Source: Gemmatimonadetes bacterium 13_1_40CM_69_22 (lineage in GTDB: Bacteria; Gemmatimonadota; Gemmatimonadetes; Gemmatimonadales; GWC2-71-9). From it: 64,000 nt of DNA. The notes beneath the pieces are model-generated. The model was not told where the DNA came from. It worked only from the letters and a program-made list of their open reading frames with translations, and did not search any database. This document shows, one piece after another, positions 24,222-33,103 of this stretch. Position 1 is the first letter of the stretch. Each line of letters opens with the position of its first letter. The position numbers were made by a program, and so were the translations under genes. The stretch is from assembly GCA_001917665.1 (NCBI GenBank), contig MNEL01000020.1:1-64000 (forward strand), written 5' to 3'.

Positions 24222-26342
24222 ATGAGCATCCTTCCCCGCCTCAAGGCCTCGCCCGGCGTGCTGGTGCGAACGCTCGTGTCGCTCGGGGCCGTCCTCGCCG
24301 TCGTCGCGGCGGTCGCCGCCTACGCCTCCGGACGGGCGGTCCTCGGTGCCGGTCTCGGGACCGAGTTCGTCATGCTAGTGGCGATCGGTGCGCTGTCGCG
24401 GCGCTACGGGGTGGCGCTCCCCGGCAATGGCTTTTCTTCTTACATCGTGGGCGTCACGGCGTTCGCTGTGCTCGACCGCGGGTGGGCGTGCGCGGCCCTT
24501 GTCGCCCCGACGGCCATGGTCGCGGGCGACCTGTTGTTGCGGCGGCTGCCGGCCCGCACGGCGCTGGGAAACGCCGCCCATCTCACGGCCGGCACGGCGG
24601 TCGTCGGCCTCATGTACGAGCGTCTCGGCGGCCTCCTGGGTGCCGACGCGCTCGACGCGACGAACCTCGCGCCCCTCGCCGCGCTGCTCGCGCTCCTACC
24701 CGTCGTCGTCAACGCCACGTTCTACCTCGAGCTCGCGCTCGGTCGCTCGCTGGCATGGGTGGACGCGTGGCTCACCGCGCGGTGGGAGACGATCGTGTAT
24801 GCCTGCTCCGCCGGGCTCGCGCTCGCCTGGCTGCGCCTCGCCCACGCCGGGCTTGGCCCGGTCGAGACGTTCGTAGCGGGCGCGGTCCTCGCCACGGCGA
24901 CCGCGACCAGCGTGTACGTCGTCCGGCTCGGGGTGCGCGCCGACGAACTCGCATTGATCCAAGGGCTCTCGCAGGTCATCGCGCGAGACATCTCGCTCGC
25001 GAAGAGCTTCGCGCGCATTCAGGAGCTCACGCGGCGCCTGGTGCCGTGGGAGCAGATGGGCTTCGCCCGCTACGACTCCCGCACCAACGAAATGGAGCTC
25101 GTCGCCGACACCGCGGCCGGCGGCCGGACGAGCTTTCGCTTCGACGCGAACGCCGGGCTGACCGGCGAGGCAGTCCGGCTACGCCGTCCCGTCGTGGCGC
25201 ACGCGCTGCGGCCTGACCAGGTCGTCCTCCCTGGCGAGGAGCGCCCCGGCGCGGAGGTGCTCGTCCCGCTCTATCACGCCGGCCAACTGGTCGGTCTGTG
25301 GAGCGTGCGCCACTCCGATCCCCTGATGTACCGCGAAACCGACGGCGAGGTGCTCGCGCTCCTCGCCCCCCAGCTCGCGCTCATGCTCGCGATCGAGACG
25401 TCGGTACAGCCGGTAGTCGGCGCCTCCGAGCGAACGACCACGTACATCGGGACCCTCACCGCGACGACGCAGGAGATCCATGCGTCGAGCCAGGAGGTAG
25501 CCGCGGCGGCCCAGCGCGCCAGCCACGGCGCGAAGCAGGCGGCGAGTCTCGTGAGCGCCGTGGCGCGCGAGTCGGATCAGCTCAAGCAGCACGCCGGCGA
25601 GGTCGCCGCGGCCGGCGACCAGACGCGCGACTCGGGCTCCGCGATGGAGAAGACCACCGACAAGGTCCGCCTCGCGACCGAGACCGCCGTCCGCCGCCTC
25701 ACGGACCTCGGGGTGACGACCGAGCACAGCGCGTCCGAAGTGCGGCGGCTGCGCGACGTCGCCGAGCAGGTGGAGAAATTCTCGGAGACGATCGGGTTCA
25801 TCGCGAACCAGACCAATCTGCTCGCTCTCAACGCTACGATCGAGGCGGCGCGTGCCGGCGTGCACGGCCGCGGTTTCGCCGTCGTGGCCGACGAGGTGCA
25901 TAAGCTCGCGGAAGCAAGCGGGCGCGAGGCCCGGGCCGTCGGCCGGTCGGCGCAGGACACGCGCGGAGCTCTCGACCGCGCCGCCCAGCTGCTCGAGGGG
26001 CTCCGCGAGGACCTGACCGAGGTCGTCCGGGGCTCGTCCGAGTGGGTGTCGGACCTGAGCCACATCGCCGAGGCAGCCTCCAGCACCGCCCGGGCGGGGA
26101 AGCGCGTGGCGGAACTCGCGCGCGGCATCGCGGCGCTGTCGGGCCGGATCAGCGCGGCGCTCGAACAGGCGAAGGCCGGCGCCCAGTCGTCGAGCACGGA
26201 GGCGGAGGCCGTGGCGGCCGCAGCGGCGGAGCAGCTCAAGGCCATTGAAGCCCTCACCCACGGCGCCACCGAGCTGGCGCAGCTCGCCGACAACCTTGCG
26301 AAAGCGGTGCGCTTCGTCCGGGGGGAGAACGGCCATCCGTAG
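24222..26342 (+). CDS. Methyl-accepting chemotaxis-type receptor with membrane and GAF domains
   Basis: 706 residues from the ATG at 24222. About residues 10-250 form seven or so membrane helices with little periplasmic sequence. A GAF-like domain (about 270-400: [15 protein letters not shown] ... [24 protein letters not shown]) follows, then a methyl-accepting signalling domain with the conserved hairpin tip [21 protein letters not shown] and [16 protein letters not shown]. It probably senses an intracellular or membrane signal and controls CheA, or acts as a non-chemotaxis signal transducer. No che genes are nearby. The 3' end overlaps the Kelch lipoprotein gene. Confidence 0.92.
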   Translation: MSILPRLKASPGVLVRTLVSLGAVLAVVAAVAAYASGRAVLGAGLGTEFVMLVAIGALSRRYGVALPGNGFSSYIVGVTAFAVLDRGWACAALVAPTAMVAGDLLLRRLPARTALGNAAHLTAGTAVVGLMYERLGGLLGADALDATNLAPLAALLALLPVVVNATFYLELALGRSLAWVDAWLTARWETIVYACSAGLALAWLRLAHAGLGPVETFVAGAVLATATATSVYVVRLGVRADELALIQGLSQVIARDISLAKSFARIQELTRRLVPWEQMGFARYDSRTNEMELVADTAAGGRTSFRFDANAGLTGEAVRLRRPVVAHALRPDQVVLPGEERPGAEVLVPLYHAGQLVGLWSVRHSDPLMYRETDGEVLALLAPQLALMLAIETSVQPVVGASERTTTYIGTLTATTQEIHASSQEVAAAAQRASHGAKQAASLVSAVARESDQLKQHAGEVAAAGDQTRDSGSAMEKTTDKVRLATETAVRRLTDLGVTTEHSASEVRRLRDVAEQVEKFSETIGFIANQTNLLALNATIEAARAGVHGRGFAVVADEVHKLAEASGREARAVGRSAQDTRGALDRAAQLLEGLREDLTEVVRGSSEWVSDLSHIAEAASSTARAGKRVAELARGIAALSGRISAALEQAKAGAQSSSTEAEAVAAAAAEQLKAIEALTHGATELAQLADNLAKAVRFVRGENGHP

Positions 26343-27786
26343 GCTCGCGCCAGCCTGGGCCGTCCTGCTCGCCGGGTGCGGCGACACGATTGGACCGCCC
26401 GCGCAGGCCGGGCCCCGCGTCGACTACGTCGACGGCGCGATCGATCCCATCCTAGTGCGCGGCCAGGCCGCGGTGATTGAGGGCTTCGGGTTCGGGGCCG
26501 CGCCGGGCACCGGGGGCGTCACGCTCGCCGGCGCTGGAGGCAGCGTCGCCGCGCCCATGGCCGGCTCGAGCGATTGGAGCGACCTCACCATCCGCTTCAC
26601 CGTGCCGGACAGCGCGGTTTCGGGAATGCTCACCGTGACGACGGCGGCCGGGCTTCGGCTCACAGCTACCGTACACGTGATTCCTCGTCTCCGGTTCGGC
26701 CCGGACACGCTGACCTGGAAGCAGCGGACTGCCTTCCCGCGCGCTCCCGTGGGCGTCGGGGTCGCGGCGGCGGAGATTCCCGCGGACAACGTCGTTTCGA
26801 TCACCCTGTACGCCGCGGGCGGTGCCGAGCTGGTCGGCGCGCGTCTCGTCCCCGACGCGGGCGTCTACGTCGCCCGGGCGCTCGCGGGCGGGGCGGTCGG
26901 CGCGTGGGCGCGCCAGCCCGACAACGCGGACCCGCTCAAGAGCCGGGCACTTCCCGCGCCGCGCGGGTTCGCCGCCGTGGCCGTGGCCACGCGCTACAAC
27001 TCCCACTTCACGGGAAGCGCGCTGTACGTGATCGGGGGCATCGACTCCGCCGGTCGGGCGCAGCCGTCGGTGTTCGCAGCCGATGTCACTCCAGACAGCG
27101 TCGCCGGGCACTTCGCGCCGATCGAGCCGCTTCCCGCACCGGTGGCGGGCGCGACCGCGGTGGTGCGGCGCGGCCGGATCTACGTCATCGGCGGCACGGA
27201 CTCGCTCGGGCGCCCGCAACGCTCGGTGTTCGTCGGGCGCATCGCCGCCGACGGGCATATCGACGGCTGGTACCGGCAGCCCTTGCTCCCGACGCCACGG
27301 GCCTACGGTGGCGGTGTGGTCCTCGACGATCGCGCGGTCGCGTTCGGCGGAGTGGCGGATAGCGTGCCGCCGGGCGGCGGACTCGACCCAACGACGCCGC
27401 GGCTCGCTTCGAGCGATACCGCGCCGGTGAGCCTCGTCTCGGGCTTCTTGGCCGGCCCTTGGGCCTCGGGAAACACGCTGTTCCCCGCCCCCCGGTCGCA
27501 GTTCGCTACGCTGGACCTGGGCGACGTCGTCCTGCTCGTGGGCGGCATGTACGGTGGCGCCGCCACGAACGACGCGGAGACGCTCGCGGCCGCCGTGATC
27601 GGCGACTCGCTCGGCCTGTTTACGGGGCCCGCCGGCCCCGGCACGATTGCGGCGCAGGGCGGCGGCACGCTGGTGGGGCCGGCGGGCGTCAGCTGGCGCG
27701 AGTCGGATGGGTCACGGCATGCGCTCGTGATCGGGGGGATCGACCTGAACACGGGCCTGCGGAAATCGGGCGTCTGGGGTTTCTAA
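26296..27786 (+). CDS. Kelch-repeat lipoprotein with IPT-like domain
   Basis: About 496 residues. The signal [14 protein letters not shown] is a lipobox. An IPT/TIG-like fold follows ([24 protein letters not shown]), then Kelch-type beta-propeller repeats with [38 protein letters not shown] and [11 protein letters not shown]. Probably an outer-membrane or periplasmic binding propeller. The start is doubtful: TTG at 26296 is the nearest permitted codon. ATC at 26335, 6 nt after GGGGGAGA, would start exactly at the signal, and ATG at 26245 gives a longer form. All overlap the receptor gene. Confidence 0.78.
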   Translation: MRKRCASSGGRTAIRRLAPAWAVLLAGCGDTIGPPAQAGPRVDYVDGAIDPILVRGQAAVIEGFGFGAAPGTGGVTLAGAGGSVAAPMAGSSDWSDLTIRFTVPDSAVSGMLTVTTAAGLRLTATVHVIPRLRFGPDTLTWKQRTAFPRAPVGVGVAAAEIPADNVVSITLYAAGGAELVGARLVPDAGVYVARALAGGAVGAWARQPDNADPLKSRALPAPRGFAAVAVATRYNSHFTGSALYVIGGIDSAGRAQPSVFAADVTPDSVAGHFAPIEPLPAPVAGATAVVRRGRIYVIGGTDSLGRPQRSVFVGRIAADGHIDGWYRQPLLPTPRAYGGGVVLDDRAVAFGGVADSVPPGGGLDPTTPRLASSDTAPVSLVSGFLAGPWASGNTLFPAPRSQFATLDLGDVVLLVGGMYGGAATNDAETLAAAVIGDSLGLFTGPAGPGTIAAQGGGTLVGPAGVSWRESDGSRHALVIGGIDLNTGLRKSGVWGF

Positions 27787-27840
27787 CCGGAGCCCGAGTT
27801 ATTACCGTAGGGCCACACCCTAGGGACCGGGGGCCGAGTC

Positions 27841-29283
27841 GTGCGCACACTGGCGATCCTGGGAATGGCGCTTACCTGCGGCGTCGGCCGCCTCGGCGCG
27901 CAGCGGGCGCATCAGTTCGAACTCGGCGCGCTCGGCTCCTTCACGCGCTACGACAGGGCGTTCGGCCTCGAGGATCGCGTCGGCGGCGGCGCGCGTCTCG
28001 GCTACTTCTTCACTGACGTCGTCGGCGCGGAGCTCGACGTCGGGTACCAGGACTTGAGCCCCAGGACGGGCAGCGCATCGCCCACCCTCGCGCTCGGCGG
28101 CGCGAGCCTGATCCTCAATTTCGGGAGCCCGCGCCAGCTGTTCTACATCCTCGGCGGCTACTCGCGCCTCGACTTCGAGAAGACGGCGCCGTACCGCTTC
28201 ACCGACGACGCCGTCCACGGCGCGATCGGCGATCGGCTGTTCCTGGGCGACCGCGCCGCGCTGCGGCTCGAGGTGCGCGCCATCTACGCGCCCAACACCG
28301 GATTCGCGCGCGCCTTGTGGGCCGGTCACTTGGTCGGCTCGCTCGGCCTCTCCCTCTTCACCGGCGGGGGGCTGCTCCCGGACGAGGATCACGATGGCGT
28401 CCCCGACAAGCGCGATACCTGCTCCAACACGCCGCTGGGCGCAACGGTCGACGTGCACGGCTGCCCGACCGACGCCGATCATGACGGCGTGTCCGACGGA
28501 CTCGATCAGTGCCCCGGCACGCCCGCCGGGGCTCGGGTGGACGCGAAGGGCTGTCCGATCGACTCGGACCACGACGGCGTGTACGACGGGCTCGATCAGT
28601 GCTCCAACACGCCCGCCGGCGCGCATGTAGACGCCAAGGGCTGCCCCACCGACGCCGACGGCGACGGCGTTCCCGACGGAATCGACCAGTGCCCCAACAC
28701 CCCCGCGGGCGCGACCGTCGACCCGGCCGGCTGCCCCCTCGATACGGACAAGGACGGCGTGCCGGACGGCATCGACAAATGCCCGAACACACCGCTGGGC
28801 ACGGAAGTGGACAGCACCGGGTGCCAGCGCTTCAAGGACTCCGACGGCGACGGAGTCGACGACACCAAGGACAAGTGTCCCGGCACTCCGCCCGGCTCGC
28901 GAGTGGATGCCTTCGGCTGCGTGATCCTGTTCACGCCGGAGCGGACACCGGTGATCCTGCGGGGGGTGACGTTCGAGACGGGCAGGGCGGTCCTCCAGCT
29001 CGAGTCCTTCACTGTGCTCAACATCGTCGCCCAGTCGCTGGTGGCGAATCCCGCCATTCGCATCGAGATCGCGGGATATACCGACGGCACGGGCTCCGCG
29101 GCGACGAACCTGCGGCTCTCGCAGGCCCGCGCGGAGGTGGTGCGCGCCTACCTGGTGAGCCGAGGGGTCTCGCCCACCCGCATGATCGCGCGGGGCTACG
29201 GCGCGACCAATCCGATCGCCGTGAACACCACTCCCGAAGGTCGAGCGCAGAACCGGCGGGTGGAGCTGCACCAGTTACCCTAG
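27841..29283 (+). CDS. OmpA-family outer-membrane protein with six thrombospondin-3 repeats (paralogue 1)
   Basis: 480 residues. Signal peptide ending GRLGAQ, N-terminal OmpA-like beta-barrel (about 25-180: HQFELGALGSFTRYD, LGYFFTDVVGAELDV, YILGGYSRLDFE). Six TSP3 calcium-binding repeats of the DxDxDGVxDxxDxCPxTPxGxxVDxxGC type (about 181-362) form the linker, and a peptidoglycan-binding OmpA C-terminal domain follows (IEIAGYTDGTGS, NLRLSQARAEVVRAYL, NRRVELHQL). It tethers the outer membrane to peptidoglycan with a rigid Ca-binding stalk. GTG start. A paralogue follows after 10 nt. Confidence 0.92.
   Translation: MRTLAILGMALTCGVGRLGAQRAHQFELGALGSFTRYDRAFGLEDRVGGGARLGYFFTDVVGAELDVGYQDLSPRTGSASPTLALGGASLILNFGSPRQLFYILGGYSRLDFEKTAPYRFTDDAVHGAIGDRLFLGDRAALRLEVRAIYAPNTGFARALWAGHLVGSLGLSLFTGGGLLPDEDHDGVPDKRDTCSNTPLGATVDVHGCPTDADHDGVSDGLDQCPGTPAGARVDAKGCPIDSDHDGVYDGLDQCSNTPAGAHVDAKGCPTDADGDGVPDGIDQCPNTPAGATVDPAGCPLDTDKDGVPDGIDKCPNTPLGTEVDSTGCQRFKDSDGDGVDDTKDKCPGTPPGSRVDAFGCVILFTPERTPVILRGVTFETGRAVLQLESFTVLNIVAQSLVANPAIRIEIAGYTDGTGSAATNLRLSQARAEVVRAYLVSRGVSPTRMIARGYGATNPIAVNTTPEGRAQNRRVELHQLP
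28381..28926 (+). repeat. Six tandem TSP3 coding repeats
   Basis: Units of about 90 bp, each encoding a calcium-binding aspartate loop followed by a Cys-Pro-x-Thr-Pro stretch. They closely resemble the seven units in the neighbouring paralogue, making the region prone to recombination. Confidence 0.85.
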
Positions 29284-29293
29284 AGGAGCCGAC

Positions 29294-30886
29294 ATGAGAC
29301 GGTTCGCGGTGCTGGCGACATTGCTCACGCTCCCGACGGGACGCCTCGCGGCGCAACACGCCGGGCAGTTCGAGGCCGGTGCGTTTGGCTCCTACACGCG
29401 CTACGACGCCGCCTTCGGTCTTCCCAACAAGCTGGGTGGCGGCGGACGCCTCGGCTACTTCTTCGGTGACGCGGTCGGCCTCGAGGCCGACGTGCTGTTC
29501 CAGCCCCAGTACACCGTGTCGAGCGGTGGGACGCCCACCACGCTCGAGCCGCTGATCGGCAGCGCCAGTCTGGTCTTCAACGCCGTGCACGGCAGCCGCC
29601 TGATGCTCTACCTGCTCGGCGGCTACTCGCTGCTCGACTTCGGGACGCGGGCCCCGTATCGCTTCACCGACAACGCCATGCACGGCGGCGCCGGCGTGCG
29701 GATCTTCCTCACCCAGCGGGTCGCGCTGCGGCTCGAAGGGCGCGGCGTCTACGTGCCCAGCACCAGGTCCGCCTTCGGGCCGACCACGGCTACGCATTTC
29801 GTCGCGACGGCCGGCCTTTCGGTCTTCCACCTGGGCGAGCCGCCGAAGGACTCGGACAAAGACGGGGTGACCGACAAGAAGGACGCCTGTCCCAACACGC
29901 CATTGGGCGCGACCGTCGACCCGCGCGGCTGCCCGACGGACTCCGACCATGACGGCGTGTACGACGGGCTCGACAAATGCCCCAACACACCGGCCGGCGC
30001 GACCGTGGACGCCAGCGGCTGTCCCGCCGACGCCGACGCTGACGGCGTGCCCGACGGGATCGATCAATGCCCGAACACGCCGGCGGGCGTGCACGTGGAC
30101 GCCAAGGGCTGCGCCGTCGACTCGGACGGCGACGGCGTTCCCGACGGCGTCGATCAGTGCCCCAACACCCCGGCGGGCGCGACCGTGGACGCCCTGGGGT
30201 GCCCGGCGGACGCGGACAAAGACGGCGTGCCGGACGGCGTCGATCAGTGCCCCAATACGCCGGTCGGCGCGCTGGTCGACGCGAAGGGTTGTCCGATGGA
30301 CTCGGACCTGGACGGCGTGCCGGACGGCCTCGACAAGTGTCCCAACACTCCCGCCGGGACGCCGGTCGACACCACCGGCTGCCCGCTGCCGCGGCAGGTG
30401 ATCCGGGACTCCGACGGGGACGGCGTGCCCGACGACCGCGACAAATGCCCGAATACGCCGGCCGGCTCGAAAGTGGATGCGAACGGCTGCATCATCCTGT
30501 TCCAGCCGGAAATCGTGCCGGGCGCCCCGGGCGCCGCGCCGGCGCGGCCCACGCTGATCCTGCGCGGGGTGAACTTCGAGTGGGGCCGGTCCGCCCTCAC
30601 GCGTGATTCCTACGCGGTGCTCGACCAGGTGGCGGGGTCCCTGATCGCCAACCCTGACATTCAGATCGAGATCGCGGGCTACACCGACAACACGGGATCG
30701 GTGCCTCTCAACGTGCGGCTCTCGGAGGCCCGGGCGGCCTCGGTGCGCGCGTACCTGGCGCGCAAGGGCGTGTCGCCGGGGCGGATGGTGGCGAAGGGCT
30801 ACGGGGCGAGTGGCTTCATCGCGCCCAACACCACGGCGGCGGGCCGGGCGCAGAACCGGCGGGTGGAGCTGCATAAGCTGCCGTAA
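29294..30886 (+). CDS. OmpA-family outer-membrane protein with seven thrombospondin-3 repeats (paralogue 2)
   Basis: 530 residues, clearly a tandem duplicate of the preceding gene: same signal and barrel pattern (GQFEAGAFGSYTRYDAAFGL, YLLGGYSLLDFGTRAPYRFTD). It has seven TSP3 repeats, with a longer spacer (PLPRQVIR) before the last. The OmpA domain is IEIAGYTDNTGS, NVRLSEARAASVRAYL and NRRVELHKL. Ribosome site GAGG about 7 nt before the ATG. It probably has the same anchoring role with a longer stalk. Ten nt separate the two genes, so they are co-transcribed. Confidence 0.92.
   Translation: MRRFAVLATLLTLPTGRLAAQHAGQFEAGAFGSYTRYDAAFGLPNKLGGGGRLGYFFGDAVGLEADVLFQPQYTVSSGGTPTTLEPLIGSASLVFNAVHGSRLMLYLLGGYSLLDFGTRAPYRFTDNAMHGGAGVRIFLTQRVALRLEGRGVYVPSTRSAFGPTTATHFVATAGLSVFHLGEPPKDSDKDGVTDKKDACPNTPLGATVDPRGCPTDSDHDGVYDGLDKCPNTPAGATVDASGCPADADADGVPDGIDQCPNTPAGVHVDAKGCAVDSDGDGVPDGVDQCPNTPAGATVDALGCPADADKDGVPDGVDQCPNTPVGALVDAKGCPMDSDLDGVPDGLDKCPNTPAGTPVDTTGCPLPRQVIRDSDGDGVPDDRDKCPNTPAGSKVDANGCIILFQPEIVPGAPGAAPARPTLILRGVNFEWGRSALTRDSYAVLDQVAGSLIANPDIQIEIAGYTDNTGSVPLNVRLSEARAASVRAYLARKGVSPGRMVAKGYGASGFIAPNTTAAGRAQNRRVELHKLP
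29849..30496 (+). repeat. Seven tandem TSP3 coding repeats
   Basis: Same roughly 90-bp units as at 28381-28926 with one more copy. Individual units are more alike between the two genes than the barrels are, suggesting copy-number change or gene conversion. Confidence 0.85.
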
Positions 30887-30997
30887 CGGCGGCGGTCGGG
30901 CTGACAGGCGGTCGGGCGGTCGGCATCGCTGACCGCCCGTCGCGTCGCTGGCTCCCAGCACGTAGTTTTCTCCGTCCCGCAACCGCTTGAGCATCAC

Positions 30998-33100
30998 ATG
31001 AACGCCCGCTGGCTGCCTCCAGTCGCGATCGGCCTTCTGACCGCCGGTCCGCCGGCCTGTCTGTCCGCCCAGTCTTCCCGCCATCCCTTTCAAGCGACGG
31101 ACGCCTACCGCCTCACCGCTCTCGGCGACGCGCGCGTCTCGCCCGACGGGCGGCGCATCGCCTTCGTCGTGACGACGGTTGTCGAGGACAAGGACCGCCG
31201 ACATTCCGAGATTTGGACCGTGCCGACGGACGGTTCGGCGCCCGCGTTCCGCTACACGAGCCCAGCCACGGAGGCGTCGAATCCGGTGTGGTCCCCAGAC
31301 GGCTCGCTGCTCGCCTTCACGAGCAAGCGCGAGGGCTTCGACGACGACGTGTGGTTCCTGCGGACCACGGCGCCGGGCGGTGAAGCCTTCCAGGCGCGCG
31401 GCGTACACGCCACCCCGCTCTTTTCGGGCGACGGCAAGTGGCTGCTCTACAGCTGGCGCGGCTCGGAGCCCGACAGCTTGAAGAAGGACTCGTGGCGGAC
31501 TCGAGTCTCTCCGAGCGCGATCACGCGCGGGCCGGACCCGAAGCGGTTCGACGGCCGGGTGTACACGTCCCTGCCGTTTCTGGAGGACGAGCGCGGGCTC
31601 GTGCCGCCGCGCGAGACCCGCCGGCCGAGCCATCTGTACCTCGTGCCCTCGGGCGGCGGCGAGCCGAAGCAGCTCACCAACGGGGACCTGAGCCAGCGGG
31701 CCCCAGACTGGTCACCCGACGGTCGGGCGATCGTGTTCGTGCAGGACTCGACCGACACGAGCGAGGTGCGCGACCAGGTCAGGCCGCAGCTCTACGTGCT
31801 CACGGTGGCGGACGGCGCGGTGCGCCGGCTCGCCACGTCCTACGTGGAGAACTTCGAGCCTGCCTGGTCGCCCGACGGCAACGCCATCGCCTTCATCTGC
31901 TCCAAGGGTCGCGGCGAGGAGAACGATGTGTGCGTGATTCCGGCGGCGGGCGGGACCGTGCGCAGTCTCACGAGCGCGTGGGACTTGGATCCGTCAGGCC
32001 CGGCCTGGTCCCCGGACTCGAAGACCGTGTACTTCAGCGCCGAGACGCGCGGCAACATCCACGTGTTCGCGGCGCCGGCCACGGGAGGCGATGTCCGCCA
32101 GATCACAACGGGCGAACGGCAGCTCAGCGGTCCGGCGATCACGCGCGACGGCAAGTGGCTCGCCTACCCGGCGAGCGACGCCACGCACCCGACGGAACTG
32201 TTCGTCGCCCCGGTCGGGCGCGCCGGGGCCGGGCCTGACAAACGGCTCACGTCTTTCAACGACTCGCTGCTCGCGCAGCTCGTGACGATCCCGGCCGACA
32301 CGTTGTGGTTCACGAGCGTGGGGGGCTTGAGCATCGAGGCATTTCTCATGCGCCCCTACGGCTACCGCCCCGGGAAGAGCTACCCCTTGATCCTGTACAT
32401 TCACGGCGGCCCGCACTGGAACTACGGCAACGTCTTCTTCCCCGAGATGCAACTGCTCGCAGGACAGGGGTACTGGGTGCTGCTCGTCAATCCGCGCGGT
32501 TCGACCGGGTACGGGCACGACTTCACGTTCGCGACGCGCGGGCGCTGGGGGATGGAGGACTACCAAGACCTGATGAAGGCGGTGGATGTGGCGATCGCCC
32601 GCGGCGGCGTGGATACGACGCGCCTGGGAGTCGCGGGGGGCTCCTACGGCGGCTTCATGACCAACTGGGTGGTGGGGCACACGCACCGCTTTGCCGCGGC
32701 GGAGACCGATCGCTCCATCTACGACTGGCACTCCTGGTACGGCTCCTCGGACGCGCAAGGCCTCACGGACTACGAGTTCTCAGGGCCGCCGTGGGACGCG
32801 GACTCGCTGTACCGCGTGCTCTCGCCGATGACCTACGCCCAGCGCATTCGCACGCCGCTGCTCATCGTCCACTCGGAGGACGATCGCCGCACCCCGATCA
32901 CGGACGGCGAGCAGCTGTTCGTGATGCTGCGCAAGCGCGGCGTGCCCGCAGAGTTCGTGCGTTACCCGCGCTCCTACCACGGCCTGTCCCGCACGGGCCC
33001 GCCGTGGCTGCTCGTGGACCGGCTGGAGCGGATCCGCACCTGGTTTGCGCACTGGTTCGGCAGCGGCGAGACGCCGCCGGCCGCCGGCACGCTGCGCTAG
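30998..33100 (+). CDS. Secreted S9 family (prolyl oligopeptidase/acylaminoacyl) peptidase
   Basis: 700 residues with signal peptide (to about residue 25, LSAQSS). The N-terminal beta-propeller has repeated WSPDG/WSPDS blades (about 90-400), and the C-terminal alpha/beta hydrolase domain is catalytic. Ser is in LGVAGGSYGGFMTNW, Asp in LLIVHSEDDRRTP, His in RSYHGLSRTGPP. The HGGPHWNYG loop is the oxyanion region. It cleaves oligopeptides in the periplasm. The next peptidase gene begins 3 nt after its stop, so the two are in one operon supporting peptide scavenging. Confidence 0.93.
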   Translation: MNARWLPPVAIGLLTAGPPACLSAQSSRHPFQATDAYRLTALGDARVSPDGRRIAFVVTTVVEDKDRRHSEIWTVPTDGSAPAFRYTSPATEASNPVWSPDGSLLAFTSKREGFDDDVWFLRTTAPGGEAFQARGVHATPLFSGDGKWLLYSWRGSEPDSLKKDSWRTRVSPSAITRGPDPKRFDGRVYTSLPFLEDERGLVPPRETRRPSHLYLVPSGGGEPKQLTNGDLSQRAPDWSPDGRAIVFVQDSTDTSEVRDQVRPQLYVLTVADGAVRRLATSYVENFEPAWSPDGNAIAFICSKGRGEENDVCVIPAAGGTVRSLTSAWDLDPSGPAWSPDSKTVYFSAETRGNIHVFAAPATGGDVRQITTGERQLSGPAITRDGKWLAYPASDATHPTELFVAPVGRAGAGPDKRLTSFNDSLLAQLVTIPADTLWFTSVGGLSIEAFLMRPYGYRPGKSYPLILYIHGGPHWNYGNVFFPEMQLLAGQGYWVLLVNPRGSTGYGHDFTFATRGRWGMEDYQDLMKAVDVAIARGGVDTTRLGVAGGSYGGFMTNWVVGHTHRFAAAETDRSIYDWHSWYGSSDAQGLTDYEFSGPPWDADSLYRVLSPMTYAQRIRTPLLIVHSEDDRRTPITDGEQLFVMLRKRGVPAEFVRYPRSYHGLSRTGPPWLLVDRLERIRTWFAHWFGSGETPPAAGTLR

Positions 33101-33103
33101 ACC

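Noticed and set aside
28381-30496. Possible CRISPR or other repeat array
   Set aside because: The repeats are coding TSP3 units in frame, with imperfect identity and no unique spacers.
29018-31633. 871-residue minus-strand frame across the OmpA paralogues
   Set aside because: It is antisense to the TSP3 repeats and shows only repetitive VRA/GAL shadows. The plus-strand proteins have full domain structure.
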